Positions 50,236-58,617 of a stretch of DNA of 64,000 nt are shown piece after piece. The position numbers and the translations under genes are program-made. Below the pieces are notes generated by a model. That model was not told the DNA's origin and did no database searches. It saw only the letters and a program-made list of their open reading frames with translations. Source of the stretch: Cellvibrionaceae bacterium (GTDB lineage: Bacteria > Pseudomonadota > Gammaproteobacteria > Pseudomonadales > Cellvibrionaceae); the NCBI GenBank assembly GCA_021151695.1, contig JAGKWU010000003.1, forward strand, positions 248,001 through 312,000, in the 5' to 3' direction. How positions within the stretch are numbered: the first letter of the stretch is position 1; the number at the start of each line of letters is the position of its first letter.

Positions 50236-53175
50236 TTAGAAGCTGTAGTTCACACCCAACGCATAAGTGCGGCCAAACCAGTTCAAGCGCAAAGGCAGAG
50301 CTTCATCATACATGTAGCTTCTGTTTGGCTCGTTAGTCAGGTTACCTACCGAGAAGACAAAATCCACACCTGAGTCGGTTTTGTATTTGGCCTGGTAATC
50401 CAACACAGTTTCTGGTGCATAGGTTACAGGTACAACAGTTGGGCCAATGGTGCGTGACTCGCCTACGAACGAATCCTGATAAGTGGTAGACAAACGAGTT
50501 TCAAAGTTTGCATAGGTATAGAAAACAGTGAAATTAAATGATTTCTCTACCAAGCCCGGGAACGGAATCTGATTCGAATCGAAAGATGTTCCTGTTGGGC
50601 GCGCAACGGTAATTGCACTATTCGTAAACGACGCGCTACCGCTAAAGCCAAGACCAGACCAATAACCTGGCAGGAAATTAAAGGTTTGGGTATAGGCTAT
50701 TTCCAAGCCCTTAATGAAACCGCCCTGGTCATTATTAATCGCATAACTGTAAGTACCGTTTAACACAGGCAACTCAGTTGGGATGTAACCCGTCTCCGCA
50801 GAGGTCACCACGTAGGTAGCAGGTTTTTCGCCAATACCGTTTGCCGCAAAATCAAAATCCTGCTCGCGCAGCGATTGGATAAAGGATTTAATCTTGCGAT
50901 AGTAAGCCGCTACAGTAATAGAACCGTTTGTCTCTTCCAGATAATGCTCATAGGACAGATCTATTTGATCCGCCAGGAATGGCTTCAACAAGGGAGAGTT
51001 AGTATCACCGTAGTCATAATAAGGAACGCCCGACACGACAGAAATACGCCCGAAATCAAAGCTCGCCAATTGGCGAATAGGTGCGCGCGACATAACACGA
51101 GCCAATGCCAGACGAACTTGATCCACATCGGTCAATTGATAGCGCAAATTCAATGATGGCAGAGTGTTGCTGTACTTGGTACCTACCGTGGTATAGCCAT
51201 AACGTGAAATACATACACCATCCACATCGCAGATTTGCACCGCGCCGCGGCTCGCATCGCCGTTATAATCCGCCAACGTGTGGTTAGACTGGTCGCTTCT
51301 TACATAACGCAAACCTATATTACCGGTGAGGTCGCGATCAAAAAGTGTAGTGGCAATATTCGCCTGCAAATAAAATGAATCTACGTTTTCATCGATATCC
51401 GCGTTTTGCAAAATTGACCAGTTAGAATCTGTACTGGGCGTACCGTTTTCATCAACTGCACCCGTACCCCAACGCCAATCCAGCACCTGCGAGCGAGGAC
51501 GCAAATTTCCATTAGCATCATAAGCACCTGCAGCAGCGGGGTGCATTAACACTTTGCCAGCAGCGTAGGCATCAGCAAGAATTTTCTTGGCATCTACCGC
51601 CAGGAAATCCGGCATATCCGCAAACGCGCCCTTCCAATGCACTACATCAGAAGTGTCTCCAGTAATGGCCAGAGGATAGTCAGATGCAATACCTGAGTTA
51701 CCGTAACGCAGCAATGCGCGAGTCTCGACATGATTGCGTTTTGAAGTACGAGCGCCCAGCTCAACAGAGTTGATTACTGGCAGATCCAACTGATATTTCA
51801 CATCCAGACGCACCGCATTAATTTTATCCTCGTTTTCATAAGGATAAATTGATTGCTGATTGAGATACATCTTGGATGTATTGGTCAAATCTGACGTAGT
51901 AGTGATGCTGGGAACATTCAAACCATCTAACTGATAGTGAATTTGTTGATTGCTATCAATCAACAAACCGCTCGGTGCAGAAGCACTAACGGGAACTGAC
52001 TTGAATTGGTTGGCAATACCGTTACCATTAAGCTCGAAGCCGGACGCGTCCGAATGAGAGACGTCCAGTGACACGCTCAAATCATCATGCACCCATTCAA
52101 CTTTGGCACCACCAGAAAGTAATTTGCTGGTGTTATCGCGGTTATCAATAATTGTCCTTACACCGAAGGTACCATTAGCAGTGGCATTGCTGATATTGGC
52201 TCCAGTCTCAACAAAATTATTGTAGTAAGTAACCGCTGAGCGCTCGGCACTTTGAATAGAGTCAGCCCAAATACCGCGACCATTACTTTGCGTGCGGAAT
52301 TTTGAGTAAAACGCATCAGCTTCAAACTTCAACTCATCCGTAGGATTAAATTGAATGGCGGCAATATAGCCATCGCGTTTTGATTCACCACTATCCTGCA
52401 CAGCCTTAAAGCCACGGCTTGTCCAGGTATCAGTGCCGGGAATGGGGAAATCGTAGTTAAACATTTCAAACTGCAACTGCGATTTGGGTTCTTTTAATTG
52501 GGCATAACCCAAGCTGAAACCCAATGTGTCATCCAGCAATTTTTGTTGGTAAGAAAAGGAAATACGGTGACCAACTGGCTCGGCATCATAAAGATCACTG
52601 GCTTGGTCATTGTAAGTTCCACGCAAGCCAACGGTGAATTTATGGTCTTCTTTGATATCCAACGGGTTTACCGTTTTCAATTCAACCGTACCCGCTACAC
52701 CGCCTTCAATCAGTGAAGCCTTAGGTGATTTGTAAACTTCTACCGAGTTAATCAATTCCGATGGAAATTGGCTGAATTCCATGGCACGAGCACCAGATGG
52801 AGATACCTGCTCGCGACCATTCATGGTAGAGAACACATAGCCTTCACCCATACCGCGAATCTGGATAGTGCCCGCTTGTCCGCCTTTGCGGGTCACGGTT
52901 ATACCAGGCAAGCGGCTCAATGAATCCGCGATGGATTTATCAGGCAAGCCACCTATATCTTCTGCGGAAATTGCTTCAACAACCGTATCTGCATTACGTT
53001 TAATATCAATTGCAGTTGCGATAGATGCAGCAAAACCAGTTACTACAACCTCTTCCACCTGATCGGCATCTGTAGATTTTTTATTGGCTTCTTGAGCCAA
53101 AGCTGATTGGGTGGCCGCCGCCATCACCAAGCCGGAGATTACGACTCCCAAAGGCTTAACATTAAAATTTTTCAT
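50236..53175 (-). CDS. TonB-dependent outer-membrane receptor, probably for maltodextrins
   Basis: 979 residues from the ATG at 53175; the frame extends to 53244 without a start of similar quality. A signal peptide ends near SALAQ (residue 28), followed by the TonB box-like VEEVVVTGF, the plug (AISAEDIGGLPDKSIADSLSRLPGI and GGQAGTIQIRGM) and a beta-barrel ending in Phe (YALGVNYSF). This is the type common in Xanthomonas, Caulobacter and Cellvibrio for oligosaccharide uptake. It follows the large GH13 gene after 83 bases with a stem-loop, so starch fragments are the likely ligand (inference from neighbours). Confidence 0.9.
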   Translation of the reverse strand: MKNFNVKPLGVVISGLVMAAATQSALAQEANKKSTDADQVEEVVVTGFAASIATAIDIKRNADTVVEAISAEDIGGLPDKSIADSLSRLPGITVTRKGGQAGTIQIRGMGEGYVFSTMNGREQVSPSGARAMEFSQFPSELINSVEVYKSPKASLIEGGVAGTVELKTVNPLDIKEDHKFTVGLRGTYNDQASDLYDAEPVGHRISFSYQQKLLDDTLGFSLGYAQLKEPKSQLQFEMFNYDFPIPGTDTWTSRGFKAVQDSGESKRDGYIAAIQFNPTDELKFEADAFYSKFRTQSNGRGIWADSIQSAERSAVTYYNNFVETGANISNATANGTFGVRTIIDNRDNTSKLLSGGAKVEWVHDDLSVSLDVSHSDASGFELNGNGIANQFKSVPVSASAPSGLLIDSNQQIHYQLDGLNVPSITTTSDLTNTSKMYLNQQSIYPYENEDKINAVRLDVKYQLDLPVINSVELGARTSKRNHVETRALLRYGNSGIASDYPLAITGDTSDVVHWKGAFADMPDFLAVDAKKILADAYAAGKVLMHPAAAGAYDANGNLRPRSQVLDWRWGTGAVDENGTPSTDSNWSILQNADIDENVDSFYLQANIATTLFDRDLTGNIGLRYVRSDQSNHTLADYNGDASRGAVQICDVDGVCISRYGYTTVGTKYSNTLPSLNLRYQLTDVDQVRLALARVMSRAPIRQLASFDFGRISVVSGVPYYDYGDTNSPLLKPFLADQIDLSYEHYLEETNGSITVAAYYRKIKSFIQSLREQDFDFAANGIGEKPATYVVTSAETGYIPTELPVLNGTYSYAINNDQGGFIKGLEIAYTQTFNFLPGYWSGLGFSGSASFTNSAITVARPTGTSFDSNQIPFPGLVEKSFNFTVFYTYANFETRLSTTYQDSFVGESRTIGPTVVPVTYAPETVLDYQAKYKTDSGVDFVFSVGNLTNEPNRSYMYDEALPLRLNWFGRTYALGVNYSF

Positions 53176-53221
53176 CTCTGTATCTCGACTAGTCGTTTGA
53201 TTTTTGTCTGGCAAGTTTCCA

Positions 53222-53251
53222 GGAGGCTTGTGCGTTTTACACAAGCCTCTT
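53222..53251 (-). other. Stem-loop between GH13 and TonB-receptor genes
   Basis: AGGAGGCTTGTG/CACAAGCCTCTTT with a 7-base loop. On the minus strand it lacks a U tract, so it may regulate the ratio of the two products rather than stop transcription. Confidence 0.5.
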
Positions 53252-53258
53252 TAGCCAC

Positions 53259-56200
53259 TTAATTCACTTTAGTAACGGTAATTGTGCGCGGCGTAGTCGC
53301 CGTATCAAAGGTGAACTTGTAATCACCTGTGACACTTATGGTTATACCTATATTGGTATGTACATCGCTCAATCCGCTTCCAAGCGTCGTATTGCCAGGA
53401 CCGAAAATAGTCGGACCAGTCCAGTCTTTATCGGCCACCTTAAATTCATAAGGTGTTGCACTTGCCGTGATTGTAAAAGTCTTGGTGTAAAGGCCATGAC
53501 CAGCATAGGTCAGTTTATTCTCATCACCAAAACCCCAGCCTAAAGCCACGGTACCTCTAAGATAAAGTGGAGTCGCACTATACACATCGTCCTTGTACAC
53601 AGTTGCAATTGGCGCAGATGGATCTGCGGAATTCATACGAATACTGTAAGCACCTGCATCCGCAACAGTGAGACTAATATTGCTACCGCCAGTACGCACT
53701 AATGCTTTCGGCGTATCAATAACAATCGCTTGCCCATCAGAACCTGCTCCAGCCTCATGACTCCAGTTTGCAGCACCAAACTTAAATTCATAACTACCTG
53801 CTGCAAGAGCTGTCGGCGCAACCAAATCGTATTGGCTCATGCCAACATAAGCCATCAAGTTAACAGTGTTGCTAGCAGTATCCCAACCCAATGATGTTAT
53901 TCCACCGCGGGCATACAAAGGTGAATCACCATAAACATCTGCTTTCGTGACAGTTAGCACAGGTGCTGTGGTGCTTTGTAATGCATTGAGAACGAACTTG
54001 TATTCACCCGCCGGTAAATTCGTTGACAAGTTGTCATTGCTGCCTTGCGTCAAAGTAACAGGCGTATTCAGCACAACTGCTTGACCACCACCTAAGTTTG
54101 GCTGGCTCCAATTGGCCTCCGCAATTTTGAAAATCGCAGCGCCACCAGGAATAGTCAAATAGGCGGAGTAAATACCTTTGCCTTCATACTTCATCTTATT
54201 AACGGAAGTTGCATCCCAACCTGCGGAGGATACTTGGCCTCGAACGTAAAGATCAGTATCACCGTAGGGAACAGGAGGCTCATAGCCGGAGGTTGCTGTC
54301 GATGACAAACCAGCACCCTGCGCACCGGATTGCGGCTTCACAAAGACCGCGGTAGTGTAGGCGGGAACTGTGAAGGAACCGCCACCCGCACCTTCAGCAA
54401 AACTTGCAGTACGAACCACGTCATCAACAGAATTTTTCTGAACGCTATGCAACTCAAAACCTGTAGATGTCAGAATTTTTTGCGTAATGCTGGTCGCTGA
54501 ACCATTAAAAATAACCACAATGGCATCAACGTTTGGATCCAGATCCGCGCGATTTTCTGTACCGCCAACCACCTTACCGGCACCGTCATCAATACTCATT
54601 ACAATGAGGTTTGGTTTTTGAGTGGTGTCACCATCGTGGAAACCAACGCGATCAAATACCTGATCGGCTGTAGTCAAACTAAATAGCGGGCTACCCTTGG
54701 CTATTTTCAAGAACTCTTCAAATACATCAGAGGATTTCTTGATGAGCGAAGGTGTTGGTGTTGATTGCGCATCGGCAAAGGCAGCCAACGCATCAGCATC
54801 GCGAGCTGCATTTGATTCCGCTGGTAAGCCAACACGCCAGTTATTGGTTTGCATGGTGAAATCAATAAAGTTAAACCAATCACCCGCGTTGTAGCTGTTG
54901 AAGGTCATTGATTTCGAGCGCAGCATTTCGCTGCCCGCCAGGAAGAAAGGAACGCCTTGGCTCAGCGCAGGTACTGACAGCGTCAAATCCTGAATACGCA
55001 CGCGGTTTTCAATACTGGTATTCGCAGGCAATGCACCTGGGTTATGCATCCAATCCCACAATGCGGCATCGTCGTGTACATCGACATAGTTAATCGCTTC
55101 CTGAGGATCCAGGTTGTAGGCACCCACCAAACTGGCTTTGATGGTTTTACCGGATTTCGCCTTCAACTTAAACTCACTCAAGTTACCAGCCAGGCCGGCG
55201 CGCACGATATCCAGATCACCACCATTAACCAGCGCCAGTTGACGCAGAGGATTGCGCATACGGTCGTTGAAAGTACCAATACCTGTTCCAGCCAATGGAA
55301 TTTGTGAAGCGCGCTGCGCGATACGTGCAGCTGAATCACCACCTGCGGCCCAGGCTTCTGCATAGAAATATGTATCAGGGTCTACAGCTTTAACCGCATC
55401 GTAAGCCGCGGTGAGTGCAGCTTTTGGTAAGAAGCCGGCCTGGTCAAAACGGAAAGCATCCACCTTGTATTGTGCAGACCATTGGGTAACAGAATCCGCC
55501 ATGAATTTACCCATCATCACGTGTTCTGTTGCAGTATCTGGACCAGCACCCGTCTCATTAATTACTGCTCCGCTAATAGCGTTTTGACGGAAATAATAGC
55601 CGGGAACAATTTTATCGAAAGTCGAGTTAGCCGCTTCAACGCCGGAAGATGACATGTGTGGATAAACAACATCCATCACCACACGCAGCCCCATTTGATG
55701 CAACGCCATATTCATAGCACGCATCTCAAGAACGCGAGTTACACCATCAGCTTTAGTGGCGTAGCTACCTTCGGGAGCGTTAAAGAATTGTGGGTCATAG
55801 TTCCAGTTAAAGCCGTCGAAGGAACTCAGCGAGTCCATCAACTTGCGAGCTTTATCACTATCACCTGCATAGCTTTGCAATACTGAGCGCAAAGTTGCAT
55901 TGTTATTGGCGTTGGTATTGACCGGATTGCCTGGATCAGCGCAAACAGAAGCACGGGGTGATGCCACGCAGAACTCACGCACCAGGCTATCCAGGTTATA
56001 TTGTTTTTGAGCGCCCTCTCTGATGCTGGAGCCATCATTGGTTGGCAACAAATGAACATGGGTAAGACCAGCCGTTTGCAATTCTTTCAGATGCTTGACC
56101 GGTGCAGAATCCATATCGGTAAATGCCAGATATTTGCCACGATGGGCAGCAGGCGTACTTTGATCCAGAGCACTAAAATCGCGCACATGCAATTCGTAAA

Positions 56201-57698
56201 TGGCCATGGATTCAGGAGAAGTCACGGTAGGTACTTCTTGTGCATCCCAGCCAGCCGGTTTCAAATCTGCATCATTCAGATTGACGATTTGAGAATGGAA
56301 GCCGTTTGCAGACAAGCTCACCGCGTGAGGATCAGGAACTTCCAGCACGTGTGTTTTGTTTGTGATCGAGTTATAGCCAGTCACACGATAGCGATAGAAC
56401 TTGCGATCCAGTTCAGTTTTAGTACCTGTGTAGCTCCAAATGCCAGTGGCACTATCAAAGGTCATATTCTTGGTGCTGAGTGACGGGAAGTTACCTGGAA
56501 CACCATCTACAGTCGGTGTTGGAGTATCACTAAACAAACGCAGCTCTACCAGTTGTGCAGTGGGCGCCCAAACAGAAAGAGTTACATTGTCACCGGAATA
56601 ATTAACGCCAAGGTTCGCTTCGTTAGCATCGTGCTCGCCAGATGTATAAAGCGCATCAAGCAGCGCGTAATTTTGGATACGAGTACCAATTTTTTCACCC
56701 GCATCAGTCACACCAACAACAACCAATTCTTTCTTGAGTAAACCTTTAATGACGTCATTGGAGAGGTTGAGAGAATAGGCGTGGAAGCTACCAAGGTTAG
56801 GCACTTTTGCACGCTGCTCGTCAGTAATGCTGCTGGCCGTTAGATCGGCAACCAAAGTGCCGCCTGCAACAGAGCCATCATCAGCGGCGGTAATTTTTTC
56901 ACCATCTTTTGCGGCATAAAGCTGGGCGTTATTTACAGGTCTGCTCCACAAAATAGTAGTCGGATCAATCCAGTGAGCCGAAACATCTGAAATGGCCAAT
57001 GCCGGAGCTTTATAGGCTTCACATTTGTCATTAACACAAATGGGAACACCGGAGGTACGGGCGTTCTGCAAGCCGGTTACCGGGTTTTCGATAATAAAAT
57101 AACGGCGATTAAATTTGCTGGCGGGATTCAAACGAATCTCAAGGTCGGACGACTGTGTCGCGCGACCGGGCGACCTCACAATAAAACGACCACATGCCGG
57201 CGCATCTGGACGAATTTTTACAATGAAATACCCCCCGTAAATGGGATCGGCAGTCTCAGGTGTGCTGCTAATAGGATTTATGGTTTCACTATTCCAGTTA
57301 TCCGCGCCTGAAGCGTCAGGATTACTAGCGTTAAGCCAGAATGGCCCACTACATGCCTGCCAGGTATAGAGACTAAAACCACCAAACTCCTTTTTAGCAT
57401 TTGCGCGATTTAGGTAGATAACAACCTCATCATCCGCAAGCACGGCAGGCTTGGTAGGCATGGGAGTTGTTACAGTTTCGCATGCTGAGGTTGGCGTTTC
57501 GCGCTCTTGCCCTTCAGGACAAGCAGGAAGCGGGGGTTTTGGTCCACAGGTGCCATCCGCCAGGATAACATCCGTGCCTGTACAGACAACGAGATCGACT
57601 TTTTTCTTGTCAGTGCCAGCGCCACCGCCGCACCCCGCCACGCCTGCAATAAAGCAGACCATGGCAACAAGGCCAAGGACTTTACGGTAATTGAACAT
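53259..57698 (-). CDS. Lipoprotein GH13 pullulanase-like enzyme with three C-terminal beta modules
   Basis: 1479 residues. A lipoprotein signal ends AGVAGCGGG (Cys23), with GGAG before the ATG. N-terminal beta modules precede the GH13 barrel, which begins about residue 480 (YELHVRDFSALD). Catalytic acids are the Asp in DAFRFDQAGF, the Glu in YFYAEAWAAGG and the Asp in VDVHDDAALW. Compared with the GH13 enzyme at the right edge, region I reads VVYPH instead of VVYNH and region IV has HDD instead of HDN. Three similar modules of about 100 residues follow from about residue 1140, each starting DTDLYVRG, DSPLYARG or ATPLYLRG, resembling starch-binding SusE/X25-type domains. Probably surface-bound and feeding the adjacent TonB receptor. 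Confidence 0.85.
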   Translation of the reverse strand: MFNYRKVLGLVAMVCFIAGVAGCGGGAGTDKKKVDLVVCTGTDVILADGTCGPKPPLPACPEGQERETPTSACETVTTPMPTKPAVLADDEVVIYLNRANAKKEFGGFSLYTWQACSGPFWLNASNPDASGADNWNSETINPISSTPETADPIYGGYFIVKIRPDAPACGRFIVRSPGRATQSSDLEIRLNPASKFNRRYFIIENPVTGLQNARTSGVPICVNDKCEAYKAPALAISDVSAHWIDPTTILWSRPVNNAQLYAAKDGEKITAADDGSVAGGTLVADLTASSITDEQRAKVPNLGSFHAYSLNLSNDVIKGLLKKELVVVGVTDAGEKIGTRIQNYALLDALYTSGEHDANEANLGVNYSGDNVTLSVWAPTAQLVELRLFSDTPTPTVDGVPGNFPSLSTKNMTFDSATGIWSYTGTKTELDRKFYRYRVTGYNSITNKTHVLEVPDPHAVSLSANGFHSQIVNLNDADLKPAGWDAQEVPTVTSPESMAIYELHVRDFSALDQSTPAAHRGKYLAFTDMDSAPVKHLKELQTAGLTHVHLLPTNDGSSIREGAQKQYNLDSLVREFCVASPRASVCADPGNPVNTNANNNATLRSVLQSYAGDSDKARKLMDSLSSFDGFNWNYDPQFFNAPEGSYATKADGVTRVLEMRAMNMALHQMGLRVVMDVVYPHMSSSGVEAANSTFDKIVPGYYFRQNAISGAVINETGAGPDTATEHVMMGKFMADSVTQWSAQYKVDAFRFDQAGFLPKAALTAAYDAVKAVDPDTYFYAEAWAAGGDSAARIAQRASQIPLAGTGIGTFNDRMRNPLRQLALVNGGDLDIVRAGLAGNLSEFKLKAKSGKTIKASLVGAYNLDPQEAINYVDVHDDAALWDWMHNPGALPANTSIENRVRIQDLTLSVPALSQGVPFFLAGSEMLRSKSMTFNSYNAGDWFNFIDFTMQTNNWRVGLPAESNAARDADALAAFADAQSTPTPSLIKKSSDVFEEFLKIAKGSPLFSLTTADQVFDRVGFHDGDTTQKPNLIVMSIDDGAGKVVGGTENRADLDPNVDAIVVIFNGSATSITQKILTSTGFELHSVQKNSVDDVVRTASFAEGAGGGSFTVPAYTTAVFVKPQSGAQGAGLSSTATSGYEPPVPYGDTDLYVRGQVSSAGWDATSVNKMKYEGKGIYSAYLTIPGGAAIFKIAEANWSQPNLGGGQAVVLNTPVTLTQGSNDNLSTNLPAGEYKFVLNALQSTTAPVLTVTKADVYGDSPLYARGGITSLGWDTASNTVNLMAYVGMSQYDLVAPTALAAGSYEFKFGAANWSHEAGAGSDGQAIVIDTPKALVRTGGSNISLTVADAGAYSIRMNSADPSAPIATVYKDDVYSATPLYLRGTVALGWGFGDENKLTYAGHGLYTKTFTITASATPYEFKVADKDWTGPTIFGPGNTTLGSGLSDVHTNIGITISVTGDYKFTFDTATTPRTITVTKVN

Positions 57699-58617
57699 TT
57701 GAGTTACTCCACGTGTTATTTTCTTTTTGTAAAACTGGTAAAGCGGTAAAACGAAAAGCTAGCAAAACCTTCCTTAATGCAAAGCCTGAGAAGAGCGACC
57801 TGAAACAGACAGGGCACGCAGCCACGTACTCCAATCTGCTCTCAATTTGAAAAATAATTTATTGTTTCGACAGCTTTTTTCCGGCACTTACACTTGCAAG
57901 AACCTTTACTCTGTGTCGGATTTTTTATAACTGGCTAAAAAAGTTTTAGCAAAAGGGAAATCTAGCATTACATGGAGATATTAGAAGGTGCGAGTGGCGC
58001 TAACAACAACATGCATACGTATTCAGATTTTGCTACATACGTATGCATCCAAACGCCAAAAAAATGAAAAAGCAGCCACCAGCTACTCTACCTAAAGCAA
58101 TCCTTCGTCACTCGTCCTTAAAAAGCTTAGTACAGGGATGGATTACGTCAAAAATAAGCGATCCAGAAGCTGGTTTCCTACGGGTCACAAAATAAAAACT
58201 TTCACTTTTTGGCTTAATTATCTTCAAGCAATCCAGTTTACAGAGCCGATATCGATAAAGAAAATGCTGGGAATAGCAAAAAAAGATAACCCAATAGGCA
58301 TCAAATCCAAATGAATACGTATGCAAAAACTTGCAAAAGAAACCGCCTCAACTAGCACGCCTCATGCTTTATTAGATTGCACACGGTCACTTATAGAGCT
58401 TTACACCCCAACACATTCACCCCTCCATAGCTGCATGAAGTATTCATTAAATATATGTCCATTGCCAGATACGCAATATTGATAAATACAGTCATTTACC
58501 TCATCACAGTCTTTGCTCGAATTATAAAAATACTGGAATAATAGCCACCCCAAATCAGGGGGAAGGATGTTAAATCCTATTTAATAGTTTTAACTTAAGG
58601 AACACAGGAAACAGTGT
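57699..58617. other. Long gene-free divergent region (919 bp)
   Basis: Between the minus-strand GH13 gene and the plus-strand unknown secreted-protein gene. A 72-codon frame on the minus strand (58108-58326) has no supporting features. It holds three TACGTA-centred palindromes (separate entry). The rest is AT-rich. Confidence 0.55.
58011..58325. promoter_or_regulatory. Cluster of three TACGTA-centred palindromic operator-like sites
   Basis: Site 1 ATGCATACGTATTC (58011-58024), site 2 ACATACGTATGCAT (58035-58048), site 3 GAATACGTATGC (58313-58324). All fit GNATACGTATGC. Sites 1 and 2 are 22 bases apart centre to centre, two helical turns, and their outer parts form a longer inverted repeat; site 3 is 278 bases from site 2. 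The form suits a LacI-family repressor of maltodextrin genes; none is encoded in the window. Confidence 0.6.

Noticed and set aside
58108..58326. 72-codon minus-strand frame in the GH13 upstream region
   Set aside because: No ribosome binding site, unlikely composition, and it overlaps an operator-like site.
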